NCBI GenBank assembly: GCA_028023455.1
Contig: JAQFVV010000012.1
Location: 9,832,499-9,896,498, forward strand
DNA: 64,000 nt
Origin: Epiperipatus broadwayi
Lineage: Eukaryota > Onychophora > Udeonychophora > Euonychophora > Peripatidae
Direction: 5' to 3'
Position numbers and translations under genes: made by a program. Below are positions 23,780 through 35,823 of this stretch, one piece after another. The notes beneath the pieces were generated by a model. That model was not told where the DNA came from, searched no databases, and worked only from the letters and a program-made list of their open reading frames with translations. Numbering within the stretch: position 1 is the stretch's first letter; every line of letters begins with the position of its first letter.

Positions 23780-24795
23780 AGAATAATAATACCAAAATGT
23801 TGTTAACTACTAATTTGTGTACCAATATTGACAGCTGAATGTATTTAGAAAGTTTAAATTAAGTTTACATTTGTCTAAAGACATTCAGTTCTTAATATTT
23901 GATGATGGAAATATTCCAACAAATACTTAACAATGATTTTACTGTACATTTAAATTTATTCTACTCCTTAAAAAGTTTCCAGATAAGCTTTTCAACAGCT
24001 ATAAAATCTTTAAGTAGCCATCATTTAATTCAAGACAAATCTAATTTGCAAAGCATTTAATGTAAGACGAATTAGCCTCGAAACACATTTAAAATGTTTT
24101 GGTCACTGATATCAGTCTGTGAAATATGTAACTATTATTTATTTATATAGGTGTCTCTGTTGTAGTCATAAATATGTGTGTGATTTTAAGGTTTAACAGA
24201 AAAACAGTAAATCACTAAAATTTAACGAACATCTGAAGATAATTAAACAAAAATTTAAATTAAAAAACAACTTCAGTTCAAGTGTTAAAATTTAATTTCA
24301 TCATATAAAGATAAGTTATCTCAGGACAGCAAAAAAATAAAACATAAATGGCTGTCAGAAAGAATATGATTTATCTACATCATTTCACAGTTTCTACTTC
24401 TTTTCCTATTAAATTATTTGGCAATCAGTTTGACAGCTTGAATGTAGTAGATTTCAATTATGTGTGTAAAGTTTTAACAAATAATAAAAGTATAAAAGCA
24501 CATTTTAAAAGTCAATGAAGATGTGATTTGTAGAGTTAAATAATGTTTACATTTTTTTTATTATTATTTTAAGAAGCTAGTTTTAAATCTTTATATATGT
24601 ATGCACCGGAAACATTTGAAGTAATTAACCATTATTACTAAATGCTGTTTTATTGTTTGCCACCCTCTTAATACAATTACTCCAGTATTTCGATATATAC
24701 AGAGCTATATGGTAAAATTTAATTGTCTCTTTATATCATTACTAATTGAACAACTAGTCCAGTATAAATTTGATTTCTGGCATAACGGAGTTAAT
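23780..24795. other. Anonymous AT-rich DNA
   Basis: No gene, tRNA-like box or repeat with clear boundaries. Confidence 0.45.
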
Positions 24796-25081
24796 AAATA
24801 GTTTATTAATACATTGTACAGGCTTAGACCTGCATTTATATATGTAATATATGCGGGATTCGAACTCAGACTTTTACACGACCTACAACTCTCAGTGCCA
24901 TCTTATATTGCTGAGCCATCTGATCACACACATGTTGAAAAGATAAATAATCACCAATACGGGTATTTTGTGCTAAACCAGCACTCATCAGTTGGTCCAG
25001 ATTACCATCTCCACACATATATGCAATCAGTACTCAGCTTTATATTATGATAGCTAATCTTCATACTTAAATAGTTTATTA
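24796..25081 (-). mobile_element. Solitary SINE-like retrozyme with 13-bp target duplication
   Basis: A complete single copy, 24809-25068 on the minus strand, is flanked by perfect direct repeats AAATAGTTTATTA (24796-24808 and 25069-25081). In sense order it has a 5' region starting TATGAAGATTAGC, a hammerhead about 55-125 nt in, an A-box region TGGCTCAGCAATATAAG, a B box GAGTTCGAATCCC, and a short 3' part ending near GCCTGTACAATGT. This copy has the best tRNA-like boxes in the window, so it defines the family layout: ribozyme first, then tRNA-like promoter. A chance frame with EKINNHQYGYF runs through it. Confidence 0.85.
24943..25010 (-). ncRNA. Hammerhead ribozyme, retrozyme copy 1
   Basis: Sense strand: stem I arm GGACCAA, core CTGATGA (complement 24985-24991), stem II GTGCT-GGTTT-AGCAC with the proper G-C closing pair, then AAAA where GAAA is expected (G12 changed), short stem III, triplet GTA, and stem I arm TTGGT. 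An outer helix AATC/GATT extends stem I. It has the best stem II of the nine copies, but the G12 change should block cleavage. Confidence 0.7.
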
Positions 25082-28001
25082 TAAAATTAAAAATAAATCA
25101 ATCAATCATTATATCAACCATTATTTATTAAGTATATGATTTTTTTAGAAAACTTAATTATTAATAAATATCATCAAAGAACATATAAAGATTCTAACCA
25201 AAAGATACATCCACTAGTAACTTTATTAAGATCTTTGATTCTGCCAATTGTAACATACATGTTATAGAGAGCAATAACTATGTGGTTAATGATTTGAGTT
25301 TATTTATGTTTATGTAGATTAGTAGTGATCAAATTCCATTTATGAATATATAAGCTTAACAATAATGGAATGTCCTGAATTTGTTGATGATGACTTGACT
25401 CTCTATCTAGGAAGATCAAATTCAGCTATTTTTACTGTTAAATGTGGCAAAAATAATTTGTCTGGAACCTCATAATAATACCATTTTTTATATCTTAGTC
25501 ATTTACTTGCAGATACTTGAATGAACATCCAATAATTTTGATTTGAGATGAGTCGTAGATAATAAAACTACAACTTTGCTAAATCTCTTCTACTTAATAA
25601 TTTTTTTTAATATTTTCTGTGAAAAGACTTATGATAACTGTGAAGGAATATGAAATCACTGCAAAAGAGGAGTCTGTGCAAGAAATATTTTCCATAATAT
25701 TATTTGAATATTTTGAAGTTTAATGTGGGAAATTTTATAGCAACAATGATGCAATATCTACCATTAGCACATGCTAATTTTAGGAAAGCAGTCAAAAAAT
25801 TACTTGCAGTACACCTAAAATTAATGATGTCAACTTTCCAAGGAGTCTATTCCTAGAAATTATTTTAAATCTAGCCTTAGATAGACATGGAAAATAAGTT
25901 AAGTTATGGTTGACAGTTACTCCTAAATAGCACTTATAAACAACAACAAATGATTACTCATTCCATATCTAGTTATAAATTGATATGATCTATTATTTTC
26001 TAAACAAATAATATGTATGTCCATAAGTAGTCTCTTCTTAGACCATTTGCAATCTCACAAACTCTGGATTAGTTTAAGACTTCAGTTGTCCATTAATAAT
26101 TTTTCTAGCATCATATCCAGTTTAATTCCAATTTGCCATTTATTTATTTCAATAATACTACTAATAATTATTTGTTTTTTTATGCAATTGACAAAAAATA
26201 TTTTGAAATTAATGAGTTACTAAAAATCTTTACTAAGTAAAGTGTATCTCACTGGGTCATGGTTTTTTAAATAAATTTTAAATCTGAGGTGGTATCACAC
26301 ATTTTACAAGCTAATGGAAAACAATGACAATCTAATTAGCATTAATGATCTAATATTTTTATTAAAATCAAATTTCTTATTTACTAGCTAATTATTTGGT
26401 ACACATATATATCTTTGAAATTTATGTACTTATAATAGAAATTATTCACATATTTTTGCAATATCAATAACTTCATGCTTGATATGGAAATGGATATATT
26501 GAGTGCTATTTCTAAAAATATAAAGTCATGTTGCATGAGGCAAAAATAGATAAGCAATTAAAAGATGAAGATTATAGTACAAATATAGCCCATGTTCTAC
26601 ATTCACTTTCCATTCCAGTTTCTGCTTCTATCCAATGTATGAAGCTACTAACACCATACTGTAAAAACTAATTAATAAATTGAATATTTTACAAAAAAAT
26701 TTGGTTCCCATAAAACTACATAATATTATAAAAAATTGATTTCAAATTACCTATTTTAAAATTTTCTTACTAATTATAAATTACATATTTTTTAGAATTT
26801 ATCTTTTTAAATAAATAAAAATGTCAACTCAAAATGTTGAATTTTATGAAAATAATACTATAAAACTAATTAATTGTAAATTATATATGTATTTTTCATA
26901 AAAGAAATTGTGTCAATCAATATAGTACAATAAAACAGTACAAATGAATAGGTTAGTAACAAAAAATAAAATGAAGGATCAAGTGAATATCCTGAAAAAA
27001 AGCTAGAAATAGTTCTGCTTCACTATTGACTTGCTGAGACATTTTCCAGCATAGGGGAATTTTAATTTATTTGTGTCCTTTCAAATTATGAGACCCCCAC
27101 CATCCTCCATCATAAGTCTTTTTTTTTCAATTGGACAATGTAAAATCTTTCTTTTGCTTTTTTTTTTTTCTTATTTGTCATCTTTCAGATTATGTGGCCA
27201 TTCAGTCCCCTCCATCTTCTGAATGATGAACAATAACATATGTGAAAAATCAACATGTTCTATTATGTTATAGTACTTTTTTTGAGATTATTTCATAAAA
27301 ATAATTCCCTTGTCTTCTCATCTTTGGACAATAACATTTGTGGAAAAACATGCTATTCATTTTAAAAACTATTTTACAAAAATCAAAAAAAGAATATTTT
27401 ATTATAAATATTCAAATATATTTATTTTTGGATTACACTGTAAAAACTAACAAATTATTTAACATTATGGGGAAAATGTTTTATTTGTCAATAATGAAAT
27501 AGATGTAAATATTCAATTTTTTGGCTATAATTTAAATATAGGTAAATGTTGTAAAAGAACAAATCTGTGTTCCACTATTTATATATTTATTTTTAGATTA
27601 TAAAAGATATGAAAAACAATTTAATGTTAAGGAAAAATGTTCTACTTTCAATTATTAAAATATATGCAAATGCAAAATAGGCTTAATTTATTTTTCACAG
27701 TATGGCTTCAATTCCTCTATGCATTGAGTAAAAGTAAAACGTGAGCATAGAGCAGGTACTGAGATTATTATGTACTTAAAGAGTAATATAGATGTATTTA
27801 AATTTCATTGAATGTAAAGTTTATGCATAAGACAAAAATATAATTTGAATCTCAATAAAAAAAAATAAAAAATATTAATAGTCATTTACGTTCTAACAAA
27901 AAATAAAATATTGTAAATAAGAACTTATCTAAACATTTATTATTGATAAAATAAAATTAGATAATATATGTGAATATAATTAGTTGTAATTTTTTTTCCA
28001 T
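25082..28001. other. AT-rich DNA with two weak degenerate tandem repeats
   Basis: No gene is seen. Degenerate direct repetition is visible at about 27080-27330 (CTTTCA(A/G)ATTATG followed by CCCTCCATC-like blocks and GGACAAT). A second is at about 27420-27665 (TTATTTTT(G/A)GATTA ... GAAAA(A)TGTT). Both are old. The 68-residue frame at 26017 has no recognisable domain. Confidence 0.4.
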
Positions 28002-28160
28002 TTACTTAATATGTAATAACTGAAACACAGGCTTAATATATACCTGTGTCTATATATGTAATATAGGGTATATGAGCACAGACTTTCAGATGACCCATCA
28101 CTCTCCACTCTATCTAATAATACTGATACACTCAAGCACATATAATGCTGAAAAGATAAA

Positions 28161-28206
28161 CAATCACCAATATACATATTTCATGCTAAACCAGCAATCA
28201 TCAGTT
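28161..28206 (-). ncRNA. Truncated hammerhead, retrozyme copy 2
   Basis: CTGATGA, stem II with TGCT/AGCA, GAAA and the TATATTGG cleavage region are all present on the minus strand. Sequence upstream of CAA is lost at the fold-back junction, so only part of the stem I 5' arm remains. Confidence 0.6.
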
Positions 28207-28280
28207 GAAGAGTTGGAGTATGAAGATTGTCTATCTTAATATATATATATCTGAGCACTTATAGTATAAATGTGTGGGAG

Positions 28281-28350
28281 ATGATAATCTGGACCAACTG
28301 ATGATTGCTGGTTTAGCATGAAGTACGTATATTGGTGATTGTTTATCTTT
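28281..28350 (+). ncRNA. Hammerhead ribozyme, retrozyme copy 3
   Basis: Stem I GGACCAA/TTGGT, core CTGATGA (28298-28304), stem II TGCT-GGTTT-AGCA with a T-T mismatch at its base, GAAG in place of GAAA (G15.1 can still pair with U16.1), short stem III TACGTA-type, and outer helix ATAATC/GATTGT. The core is otherwise intact. Confidence 0.7.
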
Positions 28351-28451
28351 TCAGCATTATATGTGCTTGAGTGTATCAGTATTATTAGATAGAGTGGAGA
28401 ATGATGGGTCATCTGAAAGTCTGTGCTCATATACCCTATATTACTTAATAT

Positions 28452-30807
28452 ATAGTAAAAACAATCGTTTTAATTGACTTAAAACTAAAAGCAAATATTT
28501 ATTGATTTCTTCAATTTTTATTAAATTATTATAAACTTCCTTACTAGAACCAAATGTCAAATGGTTTTTAAATATAGAACCTGTCTTTGAAAACTAAGTG
28601 TGCAATACATTTTTCATCCCTTCTCATGGATATTATTTACTACAATTTTCTTCTTCTTTTTTTTAAATGTCATTTATAAATAATTCTTATCATTACAGTC
28701 TAAAACAAAAAAGTTTTGAGTTGATTTTATGAAACAAAAAAGCCACAGGTTCAATCTGAACAATAATTTGTTTGGGTTTTAGAAACAAAGTTAAATAAAT
28801 ATAATTTTTTTAAATATTTTTATTAATAATTGCTAATCCTCCAATAAAAAAAAAAAAATTTATTCTTCTTATGTATTTTTTTTTTGTCTATATTTGCAAA
28901 ATTGAAATAATATTTTAAGAATAATTTTTCTTTGTAAACATATATTTCTGTCAAATAATTTGAAATTTTAAAAATTATTCTAAATAAAAAGTTGGAAATA
29001 TGGTTTTAAAAAATATGAGTAAGTTAATCATTCTGGTAAAAACTTCTAAAAATGTTATGGGCAGCAAGGAAAATAAGCAAGTGGATAATTGATCAGATTA
29101 GATCTAAGCTTTTATTTGAAATGCGGATGAACAAATTAAAGTTTTCATATTTTTAATATGTTCTGAGGTTACATAATTCATTAGAAAAGCATATAATGCC
29201 TAAAAAGATTGGAGATGAAATGAAAAAAAATAATAAAATGTACACTTGAGCAGCTTGAAAAAAGAAACAGATATTAAGATATTCTGAAAAATGTTATGAG
29301 ATTTAGTAGTCAATATTGACTTAGTAATAGTGATAGCAATAATAGTAGTAGTACCAATATAAAGAAAGCAAACTAATAACATTGTTTTTATTCATTGCAA
29401 TTATTTATAATTACAAAAAATTAAGTTAAACTCTAATACCTTTCTAATATGTGATTCATATTTTATCATGAAATATTTTGATGTATCTGCACAAAAATTA
29501 GTTTCTACTAATTGAGAATTATGATGATGATAATAGTTAAATTGAAGCTATTTCAATTTTAGAACAGATATAGAGTCAATAAAGTAAAATATAGTTATTT
29601 TTATTATAAATTAAATATTACTCTTCATCATCATTAATAATAGTTTCTAAAATTTTGCCTCTCTTTAACATAACTTTGTTATCTCAAAATTAGAATAACT
29701 TTATATAATTTGAGATGAATGCTAAAATAAATTGTTTAGCTGTAATACTGATAATAATAAATTGTTTGAGAATTAAAAATAGATTTTGGTAAGAGAGCCC
29801 AATAATAGTAAGGTTACAGTTGGAATAGTTCTTGTGACTGCACTAATAATTTTACCTCAAATGACCCCACTTTAATATTATCTTTTTTCAAACATTTTTT
29901 CTTTTCAAAAATGAAGTCAAAACTATTTTCTTAACAGCAAAATTACTGAGCTAATCTTCTATTTAGCATATAATGTACATTGCATTCACTACATGAAGGC
30001 TAATTTAGGTAACTAGGTTCAAATAATAACAAGTTATTAGTATCAATGGTAGTTCCATGTTTTATACTGTCTTTAAAGTAATATATTTTAGCATGCTTAT
30101 CAAATTTCACAAAGTCATTCTAATTTTGAGATGAGAGATTCACTTAGGTTAAATAGATTGCAAACAGTAATAAGCAAGAATGATAACGATCAAGTGCATC
30201 GTTGCTTGATTATCTTAACCCTATGTGAAAGAAGTTATATAGAATATAAACTAATTTTAATGAGCCTTTAAATCATTAAAACAACAATATATGTTGTACC
30301 TATTGAAATTTGAGATGTATTTCAGTATGGGATAAGATATCAATCACATTTTTTTATCTTTTTTTCTTGTTAGATTTTTGATGATGAACATGTTAGCTTA
30401 TGAAACATTGAACTTTGTTGCTATGACAACAGTAATATTAATATAAGTGTTTATTATTAATTGTATTGTAAGATGGTAAATTGGCTTTATTTATTTTAAA
30501 AAGGAAAATGAATATGTAAATAGTAAAGCATATAGTTTGGATGAAATTAATATTCTGTTTTGCTAGACTTTATATATTCAGGGTAAGTAATATTAGTATT
30601 AGATTTATCTGTTATCATGTTGAGTAATTACAATAAGTTTATAATATTTGGAAATATGTGGTAGGTCCATGTTGCATCACATCAGGTGAACTTATTCTCT
30701 TTCCCTGAGTGATGATATAAATGACCATTGTGGATGAATCATGAATGATGCCCATCAAACCTTGAGCATATTAAAGCCATACTTTTGTAGTGTATTGATC
30801 TAGTTAT
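28452..30807. other. Anonymous AT-rich DNA
   Basis: Long homopolymer runs (28640-28870) and no gene. The 60-residue minus frame near 29200 has no motif. Confidence 0.45.
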
Positions 30808-30998
30808 TAAATAAGGGACTAACCATCCTAACCATCCCTTTCTTTTTCTCATATCCCTAAAGATGATCCAGAAGCAACACCTGGATTTCAAACCATGTGT
30901 TGGTATAGGTATTTAAACAAGGGATTGATTGCCCCTTTCTTTTATATCCCTAAACATGCTCCAGAAGTGACACCGGGATTACAGACCATATGCAGTCA
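30808..30998. repeat. Imperfect tandem duplication, about 95-bp unit
   Basis: Two adjacent units share the order ATTTAAACAAGGGA (first: ATTAAATAAGGGA), CCCTTTCTTTT, ATATCCCTAAA, ATG(A/C)TCCAGAAG, ACACC(T/G)GGATT and CAAACCATGTG / CAGACCATATG. The sequence is less AT-rich than its surroundings (30660-31030) and may be the end of an unclassified transposable element. Confidence 0.65.
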
Positions 30999-31283
30999 TG
31001 AGATGACCATGGTCTAGATTGTTAGTTTGTTCTCTTTGCCTTAGCTCAACCTTACTATATCTTTGGCTATATCATATGTTTTATTATGTTTCATATTCCT
31101 AAGTTCTATTAGTTTGATATCGATAACAGCAGAATCATTTCTGAAATATGGTATTTAGGAATGTAGATTATACTTACTTAGCAGTGAGCAAAACAATAAA
31201 AAATAATATTAGTTAAAAATTATTTTATAGTAAATTGTTATTTAATGCCTATCCATTCGAGATGATCCCATGTATACGATTAA

Positions 31284-31363
31284 GCTATGTTGTTTATCAT
31301 TTAAACCTAATTTGTTTTAAAATGCTATGTTGTTTATCATTTAAACCTAATTTGTTTTAAAAT
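31284..31363. repeat. Perfect 40-bp tandem duplication
   Basis: A 40-base unit starting GCTATGTTGTTTATC is repeated with no difference (starts 31284 and 31324). Identity suggests a recent duplication. Confidence 0.95.
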
Positions 31364-33418
31364 GCAGATATTTTTCCTTAATAATAACATCCATGTAAAA
31401 TTTTCTTTAATCTTAAAAGTCATATACGGTAAAACTAATAATTAAAAGACAGAAAAATGATACTCTTGACTCTTAAAGCAATGTTGGCTGTTTAATAGCC
31501 TAAATAAATGGATTAAAGCAAAAAGTCAATAGTTTCTAGTAATCTATGGTAACTTAAACTGTTATATTTTAAGCATATTTATTGTGTTACCCTTTGTAGC
31601 AATATTGGTGGTTTATTAGTCATTGAATAGAGATTTTGAAATATATTGCCGGTGTCTATTTGATGTAAGTTTTTAAGATCATATTTAACAAATAGATAAA
31701 ATATGAAATGTATAGTAAGCTAAATAAACTCAATGTGAGAAGTAGTAACAAATTAAAAGGTAATAATTTAAAATATAAAATGCAGAGTAAATCGAAAAAA
31801 CTCATGTGAGTAATAGATGTGAGTAATAATAAATAAAAAGGTAATAATTTATTAAAGTGTTAAATAGATCCTAAGAGATCTTGCCTTAATCATAAAATGA
31901 TGTAATAAAATCTTGTTTTATGTAGATTTCTGTTCACAATTGTCCAAGATTATGTATGTTTTCTTTGTTGTTATTAGTATATTCATAAAACTTGTAAATA
32001 ATGTAAATAAATTTTGTTTGAAAATATATTACTATCCATACTATTATTGCTATTGCTATCAAAATATTATTTTTATAGTTGTCACAAAAATCATCACCAG
32101 TTAATATAATAAATTTTATTGTGTGTTTGCATATCATAATAAATTTTGTTAAGCTCTAAAACACCGTTGATCTTAAGCACTAGTCTTATCTTCAAGTAAT
32201 GTTTTAAAAATGAAATATTTAGTTCTGGGAACAATTTGTTTATCTAAATCATCAGATACATCATTCACAGATCTTGATCATATTGTCTGTGGTCATTAAA
32301 TAAAAAAGATAGTTTGCAGATTATTATTATATTCACTTTACTAAAAATTTATTAATACTTCACAAAAATTAAAGTTCAATTTATTGTTAGCATTGGAATT
32401 ATCTAATGTTCTTTATTAATTCTATTTTGTTTTATGAGCTGTCTTTGCTTGTTATATTTGGGTAGTTGCAAAATCCCTCTCACTGATCCAAATATATCTT
32501 TTAAAATAGTAATATTTAGTTTATTTGAACTCCGAGAACAGTAAGTTATTAATTAACAGTTTCAACTTTAACTTTATTGTTAGTTTTCATTTCTGAAGTT
32601 GTTTATTATGCTTTGTCTTAATCTCTTATATTTATTCTTGTTGTTTAATTGATTTAGTAGAAATTTTAAAATGTAAATTTCTTTTCTAGTTTAAAACTTG
32701 TAATCTATTTTAATTTAGTGGTTAAATATTTGTTTTAGTCAAGTTTAAAACCCTTACTTTTAGTCATTATTGTCTTACTGTTGTTTGACACAATATTAGT
32801 TTTATAGTTCAAGATCTCATTATTTGATCATCAACATTGTTATCATAGCTCATCCATATTTTTATTTTTCATCCTCATTTCAATCTTAAGTCAATATCAT
32901 AATTCAACCCATTGATCCCTATTCTATTACCATCTTAATTATCAATCATCACCTTAATATATTTCACTTCTCTTTCCTTACTCTTAAATTCATTCACTTT
33001 CATTAATTAATCATTATTTGTTTTTCATCATCCATTCAATCATCTACATCTTGACTCACTTACCATCCAACTCATAATACTAACTCCCTATTCATTTCAT
33101 AGATGGCTGACTTCCTGATCATTAACTATTTAGTGGTATAGCAACTAAATTTATCTTGGTAATATTTTTACTTTGAATGTAGAAGTTAATTTAATTGATG
33201 TTTAATATTGGAGATTATTATTTTCTTGTACAATTTGTAACCTCTCCCTTTTAGATTTTCTCATGCATATGCTAGCCAAACTTGTTTCTAATATTCTGTT
33301 TTGTAATTATGACTTATAAGCTATAGGAGATATAAGGCTGATTCAATGTAATATAAGAATCGGTAGTACCTTGTGGTCTCTATTTATGTTTTCTCATGCT
33401 CATGCTAGCCTAGTTGGT
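31364..33418. other. Anonymous AT-rich DNA
   Basis: No gene. A pyrimidine-rich plus strand with many TCAT words covers about 32830-33110. The overlapping frames near 31913-32137 are chance readings of AT-rich DNA. Confidence 0.4.
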
Positions 33419-33419
33419 T

Positions 33420-33549
33420 AATAATATATATATCATGTGTCATAGCATCGGCTGGGAAGTGAACTCGCTAACCCAGGACAACTGCTTGTATGGCAGCTGT
33501 GCTGACCTCTCGACCACTAATGTTGACAAAATAATATATTTATTATTAT
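33420..33549 (-). mobile_element. Gly-tRNA-derived SINE, diverged subfamily
   Basis: Body about 33430-33539, minus strand: CATTAGTGGTCGAGAGGTCAGC head, CTGCCATACAAGCAG anticodon arm, a longer B-box region with GGGTTAGCGAGTTC, and the TATGACACATGA end. Candidate direct repeats AATAATATAT lie at about 33420-33429 and 33540-33549, though both lie in AT repeats. It shares an insertion around the B box with the 7.2 kb copy. Confidence 0.75.
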
Positions 33550-33559
33550 TATTATCTTT

Positions 33560-33710
33560 TGAGGTTAATATAAAGTAGTATGAGGATAAGGATCGATACT
33601 GCATTGTGAGCTTCCTTAGATTTATGGATTCATGCTGAGTCATACCCATTTGGATTGGTTCATATTCAGGCTGAGCTGAGTGCTGATGGTTACAATATAT
33701 ATATATAATC
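33560..33710. other. Unclassified repeat end with GTTACA(AT)n terminus
   Basis: A patch less AT-rich than average (GGATCGATACTGC, CATGCTGAGTCATACCC) ends in GGTTACAATATATATATA, the same terminus seen at 59210-59230. It probably belongs to a dispersed repeat, family unknown. Confidence 0.35.
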
Positions 33711-33758
33711 AATAAAGCAAGTCATATATAGCATGACATTGCTTTATATACATATGCA

Positions 33759-34690
33759 TAGATCCAGGATATTATAATACTCTGAAGAATATTTATAAAA
33801 ATGCAACAGTAATAATTAGATTACATAATGATACTAGGAAAATTAACATTGAGAAGGGTGTATGACATGGTGACTTCATATCTCCAAAACTTTTGGTGCT
33901 ACAAGAAGTATTTTGTGGATTAAAATAGGGAGCTAAAGGAGTAAAAGTAAATGGAGATTATTTAAGTCATCTAGATTTTGTAGACAATGTAATTGTTTTT
34001 GCAAATAATGCTTCAGAGCTTCATGAAATGCAAGAGTTATCAGATGAAAGTAAGAAAGTAGGACTAAAGGTAAATGTTAAAAAGACTAAAGTAATGTTCA
34101 ATGAATTTTCTCAAAAGATGAAAATAAAAATTGATTATGCTGAGTTAGAAGAAGTTAACAACTACAAATACTTCAGTCAGATTATTACTAAAGATGGAAA
34201 TATAATGAATGAAATTAGTCATAGAATAAGCTTAGTTGGAGTGCTTTTTATAGAAATAATTTGATATTAAAAAAACATATGCCTATGTGTTTGAGAAGGT
34301 TTTTAATAAATCTGTTTTACCAGTTCTTACTTATGGATACAAGATTTGGACACTTAAGACCAATAGAGACTTCAGACCAGTCAAAGAAGTGTGGAGAGTT
34401 GCAAGTTAGGAGTAACAAGAAAATGAAAATACAATACATGGGTAATAGAACCAAAGACTGAAGTGCAATTGGGTTGGGCATATTGCTAGAAGAGATGATA
34501 ATAGATGGACAATTAAAATCTTAAACTGAATTCCAAGATTGTAAAAGACCCAGAAAGAGACTACATGTGAGATGAATGGATGAAATAAAAAGTATGCAGG
34601 ATAATGTGGAGAAGAGAGACTAGAGATTGGAGAAGATGGATTGAACTTGGAGAGAACTTCATCCTGAAGTGGATTGATAATTGTTGATGA
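33759..34690 (+). pseudogene. RTE/CR1-like reverse transcriptase fragment, copy 1
   Basis: One frame stays readable from 33759 to 34264 with two in-frame stops, after which the frame shifts repeatedly. Landmarks are IDPGYYNTLKNIYK, a GVRQGD-type motif altered to GV(stop)HGD, and ISPKL. The active-site box reads LDFVDN instead of L-x-F-A-D-D at about 33970-33990, so the catalytic aspartates are damaged. Then come GLKVNVKKTKVMF, NYKYF and ISHRI (like ARI...). Further on are LPVLTYGYKIWTL-like, KMKIQYMGN and a WTRE-like tail. The 5' half is missing, typical of truncated LINE insertion. The same family occurs reversed at 47090-48500. Confidence 0.8.
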
Positions 34691-34712
34691 TATATATATA
34701 TATATATATAAT
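34690..34712. repeat. (AT)n tract
   Basis: A pure AT dinucleotide run separates the RTE-like fragment from the hairpin element. Confidence 0.9.
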
Positions 34713-34749
34713 TAAATACTGCCTAATGTTCTACTAGTTATAATAAAAT

Positions 34750-35222
34750 ACAAATTCATAAAATGTTAAAAATACTAGCCAAAAAAACTAAACTTTACTA
34801 AAATTCTTTCACAACCATAGTTTCATCTATTAACAAATAAACCTTTTTAAATGAAATTCAACTAACCATAGCTCCTATATATATCCAACAAAATATCCTT
34901 CCCATCATTCACTTCAAAACACAACTTCCTTTAACATTAAAGGATGTTTTCATAAGATTGATAGCCTCAGATTCAAAATATGTTATCATTAAAGTTTTTT
35001 TTTTTTACTTTGATGATAAAATATTTTGAATCTATCAATCTCATGAAGAACATTCTTTGATGTTAAAAGATAGTTGTGTTTTGAAGTGAATGATGGAAAG
35101 GCTATGTTTAGTTGAATTTAACTTGAAAAAGTTTATTTATTAATAGATAAAACCATGGTTGTAGAAGAACTTTAGTAAAGTTTAGTTTTTTGGCTAGAAT
35201 TGTAATGTTATACGAATTTTTA
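34750..35222. mobile_element. Long hairpin MITE A
   Basis: Two inverted arms of about 250 and 215 bp meet at a T-rich centre (about 34995-35015). Matching parts include CTAGCCAAAAAA with its complement TTTTTTGGCTAG, ACTAAACTTTACT, TCAACTAA, TTCACTTCAAAACACAAC and GATTGATAG. The left arm has about 30 extra bases near 34875-34905. It encodes nothing and would fold into one long hairpin. Fold-back or MITE-type DNA element is the likely class. I could not fix a target duplication. Confidence 0.85.
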
Positions 35223-35823
35223 TTTTATATATAATTAATGTATAATAAAGTAATGAAATAATATTATGGCAAAGAAATTTGATATAAGTTTAATGTAAAA
35301 AATACAAAGTTTTTTAAATGCTAACCCAGGCTTTCAATATGGAGTATCTTTGTCAAAGCATGACTGAAATAGGAATAGCAAGGATATTGACATTTCTACT
35401 TGCATGATTGTAAATTAAACTGATCTCTGATTTTTAATAAATTTTCATATTTACATGTATGAATATTTGTGTGAAAATCAGTCAGGGGTTTAACTCTGCT
35501 GTGGAATTAAAATAAATAGTAAGTAAATATGATACACTCATACATGTGCATACATGCATATAGGCAACATAGGTCAAGCTTATTTGTTAGTGTTATGAGT
35601 TGTTTGTTTCCTAAATGTATGTTTTTAACTATTATATTCAAATGGCTTTAATTTTTCTTTGCTTTGTTTATCTTTTTTCTCAGTGATGAAAGTTTATCAT
35701 CAAAAAAATGTACAAATATAGTTAAATAAGATTTACAAAGAATGGTAAAAATGAAATTCAGGAGCAACATGGTGAAAGGGAAAGGAATGTGGAAAGGGTG
35801 TGTTTTAACCATTGAAGACGAAT
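35223..35823. other. Anonymous AT-rich DNA
   Basis: Nothing supportable. A less AT-rich patch at 35325-35410 (ACCCAGGCTTTCAATATGG, AAGCATGACTGAAATAGG) may be repeat-derived. Confidence 0.35.

Larger units (their letters stand above)
28002..28451. mobile_element. Fold-back pair of retrozyme copies
   Basis: A minus-strand copy (28013-28207) and a plus-strand copy (about 28208-28440) are arranged head to head. The arms match over about 140 bp, from ATATAGGGTATATGAGCACAGAC through the ribozyme. The plus copy keeps its 5' region (GAGTATGAAGATTG...). The minus copy begins exactly at CAACTGATGA, inside its hammerhead. Candidate direct repeats TTACTTAATAT flank the whole pair (28002-28012 and 28441-28451), suggesting insertion as one unit. 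The B-box region is changed to GTGCTCATATACCC in both arms. Confidence 0.75.
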
